Notes under the pieces: generated by a model
Told to the model about the DNA's origin: nothing
Databases searched by the model: none
The model's input: only the letters and a program-made list of their open reading frames with translations
Position numbers and translations under genes: made by a program
Part shown: positions 9,357 to 17,396 of the stretch, piece after piece
Layout: every line of letters starts with the position of its first letter
Numbering within the stretch: the first letter of the stretch is position 1
Assembly (NCBI GenBank): GCA_037045225.1
Contig: JBAOHZ010000009.1
Span: forward strand, 3,582,001-3,646,000
DNA length: 64,000 nt
DNA from: Nitrospira sp.
GTDB taxonomy: Bacteria > Nitrospirota > Nitrospiria > Nitrospirales > Nitrospiraceae
Direction: 5' to 3'

Positions 9357-10445
9357 ATGAACATTCTTCATCTTGGGAATCCGTTCTTTCTGCAGGATTT
9401 CAGGCAGCTCGGCCACGATGTGAAATGGGCCGCCTACGATCCCACGGCGGACTTCGTCCTGAGTCCGTACGTGGAAAGCATGCATAGTCTTTCCGTGCAG
9501 TTTCCGGCACGATGGTCTCCCGACTTGGTTGTGGTGGGGGACGATAGCGGGCCACCGAAGTTGTTGGGGCTGGAAGCGCTCGATGTGCCGCTGGTGTGGT
9601 ATGCGATCGATTCCCATCTTCATGCCAGTTGGCATCAGCAGTATGCGGCGGTGTTCGATGTTATCTGTGTGGCGCAACGAGATTGGGTGTCTCGGTATCG
9701 AGTGGATCCGGACCGGCAGATTGTGTCGTGGCAGCCTCTGTTTTGCCATGTGCCCGATGATGGTGATTCGGGCTGCCTACGGGACACGCCGCTCTCGTTT
9801 GTCGGTACACTCAACCGGCAGTGGAATCCTGAGCGTGTCGCATTGATCGAGGGACTGCAACGACGGTATCCCATTGCAGTGGGGGCGGGTGCGTATCGTG
9901 AGCCGTTCAATCGTTCCTTGATGGTACTGAATCAATCGGCAGCCAATGACGTCAATTTCCGCACCTTCCAAGCCATGGCTTGCGGGGCGCTGCTGGTCGG
10001 CGAGCGGATTGGAAATGGATTCAACGAGTTGTTCCAGGATCGGATCCATTGCGCCCTCTATGACAGAGGCAACGTGGAGCAGGTGATCGACCTCGTCGAG
10101 TATTACTGCGGCCACCCGGCCGAACGAGATGCGGTCGCACGGCAGGGGTATGAGGCGGTGATGGCCTGCCACACGAGTTTGCATCGGGCGCAGGCGATTT
10201 TGCAGGTGGTCGCCACGGCACCGCTGTCAGGCCAGATTCGTGTCCGCCGGTCTCGGCAACTCCAGATTCAGTCGGCCTTGGCCCTCGTGTACGAAAGCGC
10301 CGCGCGCACACACCTCCAGGCGGTCGAACGCACGCCGGATGGAACCAGGAAGCAGTACCTTCTCACGGTTGCTGAGCAGTATCGGTTTCTCGCCACGACC
10401 ATTCGCACACAATTCGGTTTTCAGGCAGCGGCTCACACCTGCTGA
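9357..10445 (+). CDS. CgeB-like glycosyltransferase, GT-B fold
   Basis: 362 residues. It starts with a Rossmann strand (MNILHLGNPFFLQDF). The centre has VWYAIDSHLH and the C-terminal half has F-V-G-T-L-N-R-Q-W, FNRSLMVLNQS and the acidic-site region FRTFQAMACGALLVGE. These are hallmarks of the CgeB/spore-maturation group (DUF3880 plus glycosyl transferase family 1). Members transfer sugars to proteins or polysaccharides; donor and acceptor cannot be read here. No TM segment or signal peptide, so it is probably cytosolic. The ribosome site is weak. Confidence 0.8.
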   Translation: MNILHLGNPFFLQDFRQLGHDVKWAAYDPTADFVLSPYVESMHSLSVQFPARWSPDLVVVGDDSGPPKLLGLEALDVPLVWYAIDSHLHASWHQQYAAVFDVICVAQRDWVSRYRVDPDRQIVSWQPLFCHVPDDGDSGCLRDTPLSFVGTLNRQWNPERVALIEGLQRRYPIAVGAGAYREPFNRSLMVLNQSAANDVNFRTFQAMACGALLVGERIGNGFNELFQDRIHCALYDRGNVEQVIDLVEYYCGHPAERDAVARQGYEAVMACHTSLHRAQAILQVVATAPLSGQIRVRRSRQLQIQSALALVYESAARTHLQAVERTPDGTRKQYLLTVAEQYRFLATTIRTQFGFQAAAHTC

Positions 10446-10753
10446 ACCCTCCCGCCAAGAGCGATTCATCCGGTTGAACGATTCATGGTTGTGCCTGGCG
10501 AGGCCCCCGTTCCCCCCTTGCTTGGGGCGGGCTAGGCCGCTGCGGGCAGCGCTTTCTGCCCGGTCAGGCGTACGCTCCTGCGGGCTAGGTTTCTCCCTGC
10601 TAACTCCGGTATAATGCGCAATTCATTTCGTTCTGAGAGACTGACCCCGGTCCAGTTCGCGTTCGGTCAACTCAGCGTTGGCTGGTGCGTTGTCTCCCAC
10701 AGCGTTCGATATCAGAACCGCTTCACGAGTCACGCTTCGAGAAGGAGTTTGAA
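10446..10753 (+). other. Gene-free stretch before recA
   Basis: 308 bases. It contains a 7-bp hairpin, CGGGCAG/CTGCCCG at 10543-10549 and 10556-10562 with a 6-base loop, which could end the glycosyltransferase transcript although no T run follows. It also holds the candidate recA promoter. A longer in-frame recA start at 10685 exists but lacks a ribosome site. No LexA-type dyad was recognised. Confidence 0.6.
10587..10615 (+). promoter_or_regulatory. Candidate recA promoter
   Basis: A perfect TATAAT lies at 10610-10615. The hexamer 17 bases upstream (AGGTTT) is a poor -35. The site is 139 bases before the recA ATG, giving a leader of roughly 130 bases. Confidence 0.4.
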
Positions 10754-11866
10754 ATGACTGAAAAAGAAGACAAAAAGCGCGCGTTGGACCTGGCCCTGGC
10801 TCAGATTGAAAAGCAGTATGGCAAGGGTGCGGTGATGAAGCTCGGTGCCGACAACCGGCCCGCCGATGTCCCGGCGATCTCCAGTGGTTCATTAGGGTTG
10901 GATATTGCGCTTGGTGTGGGGGGATTTCCTCGCGGGCGCGTGATCGAGATTTTCGGCCCGGAGTCGTCCGGTAAAACGACGTTGACTCTGCATGCCATTG
11001 CCGAGGCGCAAAAAGCCGGCGGTGTGGCGGCGTTCATCGATGCGGAACATGCGTTGGATCTGACCTATGCCAAGAAACTCGGGGTGCAGACGGACGATCT
11101 CCTTGTGTCGCAGCCGGATACCGGCGAGCAGGCGCTCGAAATTGCGGAAACCCTGGTGCGTAGCGGCGCGATCGACGTGATTGTGGTCGACTCCGTGGCG
11201 GCCCTGGTGCCGCGTGCGGAAATCGAAGGTGAAATGGGCGATGCCCATATGGGATTGCAGGCGCGGCTGATGTCACAGGCCCTCCGAAAGCTGACGGCGG
11301 CGATCTCCAAGTCGCAGACCACTCTGATCTTCATCAACCAGATCCGTATGAAGATCGGCGTCATGTTCGGTAATCCAGAAACCACAACCGGCGGCAACGC
11401 GCTGAAGTTTTACTCCTCGGTGCGCCTCGACATCCGCCGGATCGAGTCGATCAAGGATGGTCAGGATGTGACGGGAAGTCGCGTGCGGGTCAAGGTCGTG
11501 AAGAACAAAATGGCGCCGCCGTTTAAACAGGCGGAGTTCGATATCATGTTTGCCGAAGGGATTTCGAAATCCGGCGAAATGGTTGATATCGGGGTGGAAA
11601 AGCGGGTGGTTGAGAAGGCCGGCGCCTGGTACTCCTATAAAGGGGAACGATTGGGGCAGGGGCGTGAGGCTGTTCGCGATTTCCTCAAGGCCAATCCTGT
11701 CATTGCCAAAGAGATCGAGGGCAAGGTGCGCGATCTGGCGGGTCTGCCTTCCCGCGGTACCGACAAGAAGGTCGAGGCGAAGGAAGCCAAGGACGAGAAG
11801 CCAGAACGGAAAACCGAGAGTCGCCAGGACGAGAAGCGCGGCCATAGCGCGAGGGTCACGACATAG
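10754..11866 (+). CDS. recA: Recombinase RecA
   Basis: 370 residues, normal length. RecA coats single-stranded DNA, drives homologous strand exchange and triggers LexA self-cleavage. Walker A is GPESSGKTT (68-76); Walker B (VIVVDSVAAL), the L2 loop region (FGNPETTTGGNALKFYSS) and the RecA signature are all present. The start at 10754 is set by AAGGAG (10742-10747); an in-frame upstream codon would add 23 atypical residues. The C-terminal tail is an alternating Lys/Glu stretch rather than the strongly acidic tail of E. coli RecA, which may change self-inhibition (inference). recX follows immediately. Confidence 0.98.
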   Translation: MTEKEDKKRALDLALAQIEKQYGKGAVMKLGADNRPADVPAISSGSLGLDIALGVGGFPRGRVIEIFGPESSGKTTLTLHAIAEAQKAGGVAAFIDAEHALDLTYAKKLGVQTDDLLVSQPDTGEQALEIAETLVRSGAIDVIVVDSVAALVPRAEIEGEMGDAHMGLQARLMSQALRKLTAAISKSQTTLIFINQIRMKIGVMFGNPETTTGGNALKFYSSVRLDIRRIESIKDGQDVTGSRVRVKVVKNKMAPPFKQAEFDIMFAEGISKSGEMVDIGVEKRVVEKAGAWYSYKGERLGQGREAVRDFLKANPVIAKEIEGKVRDLAGLPSRGTDKKVEAKEAKDEKPERKTESRQDEKRGHSARVTT

Positions 11867-12361
11867 GTGGTGCCAGTGCCGACAGGACGCAGCCCCCGGC
11901 AGCGTAAGTCAACGCCGGACTACCTCGTGCTGGCCATGAGGTATCTCGCACGAACCGATCGAACTGCGGCCCAGGTTGAGCGGTATGTGCAGGAGAAAGG
12001 GGCGAGCCGGGCAGAGGGGCGCGCAATTGTTCGTGAGCTACAGCAGCGCGGGTACCTCAACGATCAGGCCTATGCGACCCGATGGGCGGAAACGAGACTG
12101 TCGCGATATCCGATGGGCCGCGAACGGCTCAAGGCCGAATTGCTTCACCGCGGCTTTGAAGCCAGCGTCACTGAGCGAGCGTTGCGGCAGGCCTATCGTT
12201 CGATTTCCGAGCAGGAGTTAGCGTGCCAGGCACTCGAAGGGCGTGCGAGCCGGACGCGCCCAGTGCAATGGGTCCGGTTTCTGCGACAACGTGGGTTCGA
12301 TGACGACACGATTCAGCAAGTCACTCAAGTAGATTTGGAGACGGGGTTGGACGAGTTATGA
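11867..12361 (+). CDS. recX: Regulatory protein RecX
   Basis: 164 residues. RecX binds RecA filaments and limits their growth. The helical-repeat pattern is clear: YLVLAMRYLARTDRTAAQVERYV, then LQQRGYLNDQAYATRWAETR, the motif most typical of RecX, and a third repeat ending FLRQRGFDDDTIQQVT. The first possible start is a GTG immediately after the recA stop, with a second GTG three bases later; the shared junction implies tight coupling with recA. It ends in a 4-base ATGA overlap with alaS. Confidence 0.93.
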   Translation: MVPVPTGRSPRQRKSTPDYLVLAMRYLARTDRTAAQVERYVQEKGASRAEGRAIVRELQQRGYLNDQAYATRWAETRLSRYPMGRERLKAELLHRGFEASVTERALRQAYRSISEQELACQALEGRASRTRPVQWVRFLRQRGFDDDTIQQVTQVDLETGLDEL

Positions 12362-14988
12362 GCCAAAGTGTACACGATCTGCGACGAGCCTTTATCCGGT
12401 ACTTTGAACAGCAGGGACATCGGGCCGTGCCGAGCGCTCCCTTGATTCCGCAGGCAGACCCGACGCTGCTGTTTACGAACGCCGGCATGAATCAATTTAA
12501 ACGGGTGTTCCTGGGCGAGGAGACGCGTACGTATAACCGGGCGGTGACCGTGCAGAAGTGTCTGCGCGCCGGCGGCAAGCACAACGATCTCGAAAACGTG
12601 GGGTATACGAGGCGGCACCACACCTTTTTCGAAATGCTCGGGAATTTCTCTTTCGGCGACTATTTCAAGGAAGACGCCATCCGGTTCGGGTGGGAGTTTT
12701 TGACTTCCGTCGTCGGGCTCCCGAAAGACCGGATGTGGATCACGATCTTTCGTGAGGACGACGAAGCCGACCGTTTATGGAAAAAGATCGGCGTGTCTCC
12801 GAGCCGTATCGTGCGTTGCGGCGAGAAGGATAATTTCTGGCAAATGGCGGATACGGGCCCTTGCGGTCCCTGCTCCGAACTCCACTTCGACCAAGGCCCT
12901 TCTGTGCCGGGCGACGCTACTCCGAACGGTGAAGGTGACCGGGTCATCGAGATCTGGAACCTGGTGTTCATGCAGTTCAATCGTGACAGTGCAGGCACCC
13001 TGAATCCGCTTCCGAAACCGAGCATCGATACCGGCATGGGGTTGGAGCGGTTGACGGCGGTGGCGCAGGGGCGGCTCAGCAACTACGACAGCGATTTGTT
13101 CGCGCCCTTGCTGGCGGCCATCGGTGGCAGGGCCGGGGCGCAGTACGGTGCGGCTGAGCAGGCCGACCGTTCCATGCGCGTCATTGCCGATCACTTGCGT
13201 GCGATCACCTTCCTCATGGCCGACGGAGTCTTGCCGTCGAACGAGGGACGGGGTTATGTGCTCCGCCGGATTCTTCGTCGTGCGGCTCGCCATGGTCGGT
13301 TGCTGGGGATTACCGAACCGTTCCTGCATGAACTGACGGCGACGGTCGTGAATCACATGGGCGAGGCGTATCACGAGTTGCGTCCCGCAGCCGGTACGGT
13401 GGCGGAAGCGACACGGGGCGAAGAAGAACGGTTTATCGCGACACTCGACCAAGGGTTGCCGATTCTCAACGATATGCTGAGCAAGGTGCGAGCCTCTGGT
13501 CAGAACCTGCTCTCGGGCACCGACATGTTTAAGTTGTATGACACGTATGGCTTTCCTATGGACCTCATTGCGGAAGCCTGCCGTGAACAGGATATCCGAC
13601 TCGATGAGACGGGATTTGAAGCCGCCATCGAAGAACAGCGCACGCGCGCTAGGAAAACGGGCGGCTTCGAGAGTGAAACGGCCCGCCCCGCTTTGAGTGA
13701 ACTGGCCGCTCGTGTCGGCACCACGGCTTTCGTCGGGTACGAGCAGTTGACGTCGGAGGGGATCGTGCAGGCATTGCTCAAAGGTGATGGGCCGGTGAAG
13801 GAAGCGCGTGAAGGTGACGACATCGAAGTGGTGTTGGATGTCACGCCGTTCTACGCAGAAGGCGGCGGACAGGCCGGCGATCAAGGGCTCCTGACCGGCC
13901 CCGATGGCCGTGTGGAGATCCGTGAAACCACCAGGCCGGTGCCGACCTTGATCGTGCATAAAGGCGTGGTCACGTCCGGTTCGATCCGTGAAGGCGAGCG
14001 GCTGCAACTGTCGGTGAATAGTCGCACTCGTCACGATGCAGCCCGCAATCATACGGCGACCCATCTGGTGCATGCCGCCCTACGGGATCTGCTGGGGCCA
14101 CATGTCAAACAGTACGGTTCGCTGGTAACGCCGAATCGCCTGCGGTTCGACTTCGCGCATTTCCGTCCCCTCGCGTCACGCGACATCGACGAGATCGAGG
14201 CGATCGTCAATGAGCAGGTGCGCCAGGATCAGCCGGTGCAAACCGATGTGATGGGTGTGCAGGAAGCCGTGGCGGGTGGAGCGCTGGCATTTTTCGGCGA
14301 CAAGTATGGCGATCAGGTGCGGGTGGTCCACATCGACACCTTCAGCAAGGAATTGTGCGGAGGCACGCACTGCCGGCGCACGGGCGAAATCGGCCTGTTC
14401 CGCATCGTGTCTGAATCGGGGGTCGCCGCCGGTGTGCGCCGGATCGAATGTCTGACCGGCAGCGGTGCGTTTGATTCACTCAAGCGATTGGACGCGGATG
14501 TGCGTGAACTGTCCGATCTCCTGAAAGTGGCGCCGGGTGAAGTCGTCACCCGGACCCGCAGGTTGAGCGAGCAACTGAAGGAAAAGGAACGGGAGCTCGC
14601 GGAGGTGAAGCTCAAGATGGCAAGTACCTCCTCCGGCGATGCGCAGGTCCGTGAGATCAAGGGTGTGCAGGTCCACGCGCAACGCACGGATGGCCTCGAT
14701 GTGAACGGCATGCGAGCGCTGGCCGATCAATTGCGCGACAAACTGCGCAGCGGAGTCGTCGCGCTCGGGGCGGCGAATGACGGCAAAGTATCGCTGCTCG
14801 TCGTGGTGACGAAGGATCTGGTGGGTCGTTTGAAAGCGGGCGAACTCATTAAGGAAATGGCAGTGGAAGTGGGCGGGACCGGGGGAGGACGTCCTGAGAT
14901 GGCGCAGGCCGGAGGAAAAAATCCCGACGGACTCGGCCCCGCGTTGGAAAAAGTTTTTGGGTTGGTCCAGAAGGCCCTCGAAGGGTAG
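12358..14988 (+). CDS. alaS: Alanine--tRNA ligase
   Basis: 876 residues, full length. It charges tRNA-Ala. The class II catalytic core is N-terminal (motif region FTNAGMNQFKRVFLGEE near 40; FEMLGNFSFGDYFK near 90). The editing domain has H-T-A-T-H near 565 and C-G-G-T-H near 665, the zinc-binding and deacylation residues. The C-terminal oligomerisation/C-Ala domain ends in the typical GGGRPEMAQAGG...ALEKV segment. The ATG overlaps the recX stop by four bases, and ruvX starts four bases after its stop, so recA-recX-alaS-ruvX-mltG looks like one transcript. Confidence 0.98.
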   Translation: MSQSVHDLRRAFIRYFEQQGHRAVPSAPLIPQADPTLLFTNAGMNQFKRVFLGEETRTYNRAVTVQKCLRAGGKHNDLENVGYTRRHHTFFEMLGNFSFGDYFKEDAIRFGWEFLTSVVGLPKDRMWITIFREDDEADRLWKKIGVSPSRIVRCGEKDNFWQMADTGPCGPCSELHFDQGPSVPGDATPNGEGDRVIEIWNLVFMQFNRDSAGTLNPLPKPSIDTGMGLERLTAVAQGRLSNYDSDLFAPLLAAIGGRAGAQYGAAEQADRSMRVIADHLRAITFLMADGVLPSNEGRGYVLRRILRRAARHGRLLGITEPFLHELTATVVNHMGEAYHELRPAAGTVAEATRGEEERFIATLDQGLPILNDMLSKVRASGQNLLSGTDMFKLYDTYGFPMDLIAEACREQDIRLDETGFEAAIEEQRTRARKTGGFESETARPALSELAARVGTTAFVGYEQLTSEGIVQALLKGDGPVKEAREGDDIEVVLDVTPFYAEGGGQAGDQGLLTGPDGRVEIRETTRPVPTLIVHKGVVTSGSIREGERLQLSVNSRTRHDAARNHTATHLVHAALRDLLGPHVKQYGSLVTPNRLRFDFAHFRPLASRDIDEIEAIVNEQVRQDQPVQTDVMGVQEAVAGGALAFFGDKYGDQVRVVHIDTFSKELCGGTHCRRTGEIGLFRIVSESGVAAGVRRIECLTGSGAFDSLKRLDADVRELSDLLKVAPGEVVTRTRRLSEQLKEKERELAEVKLKMASTSSGDAQVREIKGVQVHAQRTDGLDVNGMRALADQLRDKLRSGVVALGAANDGKVSLLVVVTKDLVGRLKAGELIKEMAVEVGGTGGGRPEMAQAGGKNPDGLGPALEKVFGLVQKALEG

Positions 14989-14992
14989 ACTG

Positions 14993-15604
14993 ATGAAAGG
15001 CCAACGGATTCTCGCCATCGATCACGGCTCCAAGCGGATCGGGTTTGCTCTGAGCGATGAGCTCGGCTGGACGGCCCAGCCGCTGGAGACGTTTTACCGT
15101 CGAAATCCCGAGGCCGACATCCGGCATATTCAGGACCTGGTTCGTGAGCATGAGGTCGGACAGGTTCTGGTCGGCATGCCGTTTCGATTGGATGGCGAGA
15201 TCGGTCCCGCGGCCAAGGTCGTCGCAGAGTTTATCCAGTTATTGGAGCCAGCGCTCTCGGTTCCGGTCATTACCTGGGATGAGCGGATGACGACCTGTGC
15301 GGCGGAAGATCTGCTGATCGCGGCGGATGTCGGCCGCCGGAAGCGAAAGGGGATTGTCGACCGCATTGCCGCGGCGATTCTCCTGCAGAGTTATCTGGCG
15401 AGTTTGGAACAGCCGGCCACTGGTTCGGCGAATGATCTGAACGCACCAGAGGAGACCGATCCCTGGGCCTTTGACGAACCACGAGTCGATGATGCAGAAG
15501 AAAGCGATCATGGGCCTGGTCCTGGCGGCAGTGATGCTGGCGGCCCTTACGGGGTACCTGGTGCTGCGCTGGGCTCAAAGTCCCGCCGCGAGCGGACTTC
15601 CTAA
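14993..15604 (+). CDS. ruvX: Holliday junction resolvase-like protein RuvX (YqgF) with a C-terminal extension
   Basis: 203 residues against about 140 for most family members. The RNase H-like core is intact: LAIDHGSKRIGFALSD at the N-terminus and V-G-M-P near 60, then W-D-E-R-M-T-T near 100. YqgF/RuvX acts in pre-16S rRNA 5'-end maturation. The core ends around AAAILLQSYLA (about 138). The last 65 residues are low-complexity Asp/Gly/Pro. The final 38 codons overlap the start of mltG in another frame. The ATG at 14993 was chosen because homologues begin just before R-I-L-A-I-D; it lies four bases after the alaS stop. Confidence 0.93.
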   Translation: MKGQRILAIDHGSKRIGFALSDELGWTAQPLETFYRRNPEADIRHIQDLVREHEVGQVLVGMPFRLDGEIGPAAKVVAEFIQLLEPALSVPVITWDERMTTCAAEDLLIAADVGRRKRKGIVDRIAAAILLQSYLASLEQPATGSANDLNAPEETDPWAFDEPRVDDAEESDHGPGPGGSDAGGPYGVPGAALGSKSRRERTS

Positions 15605-16541
15605 GCCTCCCTCCCACATTGTCCTCATCCCGGAAGGCAGCACCTTTCAGCAGGTCGCCAACATTCTCAAACAGGAGCAGCTGATCCGCAGCCGCTCCGC
15701 GTTCCTCCTGCTGGGCAAGACCCGGGACATCGATCGAAAGATCCGCCCTGGTGAATATGAATTGGATGCCAGTATGTCGCCGCAGGATATCCTGGCGAAG
15801 CTGCTGGCCGGGCGGGTCGTACTGCATCCCGTCACGATCCCGGAAGGGTACAGCCTGACGCAGATTGCCGAGGTGCTGGCGGCACAGCAGGTGACGGATA
15901 CGAAAGACTTCACCAAGCTTGTGCGTGACCGGACGTTTATCTCGAGCCTCGGCATCGAGGCCGATTCCCTGGAAGGTTATCTATTTCCGGAAACCTATTC
16001 CTTCCCACGTCAAACAAAGGCGAAGGAGGTCATCAAAGCGATGGTCGATGGCCTGCATCGTGTCTGGGGTGCCGAACTGCAAGAACAGGCGGCTCGCATG
16101 AAATTGTCCCTGCATCAGGTGTTGACCTTGGCGTCCGTCATTGAAAAGGAAACGGGAGCGAAGGATGAGCGGGAATTGATCGCCGCGGTGTTTCATAACC
16201 GGTTGCGGAAAAAGATTCCGCTGCAGAGCGATCCGACGGTGATCTACGGATTGCCGGCGTTCGACGGCAACATTCACAAGCGCGATCTTTCCGTCCCGAG
16301 CCCCTACAACACGTATCGTGTGCAGGGCCTGCCGCCGGGACCGATCGCCAGCCCGGGAGCCCAGTCACTGCGCGCGGCGCTCTTTCCTGCCCAGGCATCG
16401 TACCTCTATTTTGTTTCGCGTAATGATGGTACCCATCAGTTTTCCTCCACACTAGCCGAGCACAATCAAGCGGTGGAGAAATATCAGAAACAGTATTTCC
16501 GCAAACGTGCCAGAGGCAACCTCGTTGCCCACGGTGCGTGA
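15489..16541 (+). CDS. mltG: Endolytic murein transglycosylase MltG
   Basis: About 350 residues. It cleaves nascent peptidoglycan glycan strands in the periplasm and so sets strand length. One N-terminal TM anchor (about 5-25, AIMGLVLAAVMLAALTGYLVL) is followed by a LysM-like region (IPEGSTFQQVANIL) and the YceG catalytic domain. The catalytic Glu lies in A-S-V-I-E-K-E-T, and downstream are the family markers AAVFHNRL, LQSDPTVIYG and SPYNTY. The start is uncertain: ATG 15489, ATG 15492 and an in-frame TTG at 15471 are all possible, and all lie inside ruvX with a weak ribosome site, so expression is likely coupled to ruvX. Confidence 0.95.
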   Translation: MMQKKAIMGLVLAAVMLAALTGYLVLRWAQSPAASGLPKPPSHIVLIPEGSTFQQVANILKQEQLIRSRSAFLLLGKTRDIDRKIRPGEYELDASMSPQDILAKLLAGRVVLHPVTIPEGYSLTQIAEVLAAQQVTDTKDFTKLVRDRTFISSLGIEADSLEGYLFPETYSFPRQTKAKEVIKAMVDGLHRVWGAELQEQAARMKLSLHQVLTLASVIEKETGAKDERELIAAVFHNRLRKKIPLQSDPTVIYGLPAFDGNIHKRDLSVPSPYNTYRVQGLPPGPIASPGAQSLRAALFPAQASYLYFVSRNDGTHQFSSTLAEHNQAVEKYQKQYFRKRARGNLVAHGA

Positions 16542-16615
16542 TTGTTGCGAGCGCCAGTTTCTGCGCGCCGAGCCTCATTTTCCCATGAATCAGAGCGTTT
16601 GAAAGGGATATTCGT

Positions 16616-17305
16616 ATGGGTGTGATGTCGTGGAATGAATCGTTGCCGCGGTACCTGGATCATACGGTGCTGCGTCCGGAGGCGACCAAGGCCGATGTGC
16701 TCCGCCTCTGCGTGGAAGCCAGGGAGCAGGGGTTCGTCGTGATTTTTGTGCCGCCCTGCTATGTGGATGAGGCCGTGTCGGCCGTTGCAGGGAGCGAGGT
16801 TCAGGTCGGCATCCCGATCGGGTTTCCCCTCGGCGGGCATTCCACCCATGCGAAGGTGACGGAAGCCATCGAGGCTGTCGCGCATGGTGCGCGGGTCCTC
16901 GATATGGTCATTAATATCAGCCGCTTGAAATCCGGCGACTACGATCTGGTACGGAGCGATATGGCCGCCGTCGTTCAGGCGACCCCTGGGGTGAATCACA
17001 AGGTGATCCTGGAAACCTGCTTGCTGACAAGAGAAGAAAAGGTCGCCGCGTGCCATCTGGCCGTCGAGGCCGGGATGGACTACGTGAAGACCTCGACCGG
17101 ATTCAATCAGGCCGGTGCGACCGTGGAAGACGTTCGCTTGATGAAAGAGGCCGTGGCCGGACGGGCGAAGGTGAAGGCGTCTGGCGGCATCAGAGATTGG
17201 AAAGCCACGCGTGAGTTGCTGGAAGCCGGTGCCGATCGGATCGGCACCAGTGCGAGTCTGAAGATCCTCGGCGAATGGCGTGCCGCGCGGGTGGCAGTCC
17301 GGTGA
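16616..17305 (+). CDS. deoC: Deoxyribose-phosphate aldolase
   Basis: 229 residues, usual length. It splits 2-deoxyribose 5-phosphate into acetaldehyde and glyceraldehyde 3-phosphate. The class I aldolase residues are visible: D in L-D-M-V-I-N, the Schiff-base Lys in V-K-T-S-T-G-F, and the second Lys in K-A-S-G-G-I-R. The N-terminal L-D-H-T-V-L-R-P and GFPLGGHSTHAK are also family signatures. AAAGGGA seven bases before the ATG supports the start. The next gene is a phosphopentomutase homologue, so the pair would make a deoxynucleoside-salvage route. Confidence 0.96.
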   Translation: MGVMSWNESLPRYLDHTVLRPEATKADVLRLCVEAREQGFVVIFVPPCYVDEAVSAVAGSEVQVGIPIGFPLGGHSTHAKVTEAIEAVAHGARVLDMVINISRLKSGDYDLVRSDMAAVVQATPGVNHKVILETCLLTREEKVAACHLAVEAGMDYVKTSTGFNQAGATVEDVRLMKEAVAGRAKVKASGGIRDWKATRELLEAGADRIGTSASLKILGEWRAARVAVR

Positions 17306-17362
17306 GTCGCCAGACGTCTCTGCCAAAGGTCGTGACCTTCGCGCCGGCGTGGCGTGAAAGTC

Positions 17363-17390
17363 TTGCTCGTTCCGGTGGATTTGGTATAGT
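17363..17390 (+). promoter_or_regulatory. Extended -10 promoter directly before the phosphopentomutase homologue
   Basis: TTGCTC (17363-17368), a 16-base spacer and TATAGT (17385-17390) preceded by TGG, giving an extended -10 element. The -10 ends six bases before the ATG at 17397, so the usual transcription start would be at or near the A of ATG. No ribosome site lies between them. This predicts a leaderless transcript. Confidence 0.6.
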
Positions 17391-17396
17391 GCGGCC

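Noticed and set aside
10600..10753. LexA/SOS box before recA
   Set aside because: Neither CTGT-N8-ACAG nor GAAC-N4-GTTC is present. A lineage-specific box cannot be excluded.
12775..14073. 432-codon open frame antisense to alaS
   Set aside because: Composition (His/Arg-rich, no domain) is that of a shadow of a high-GC gene.
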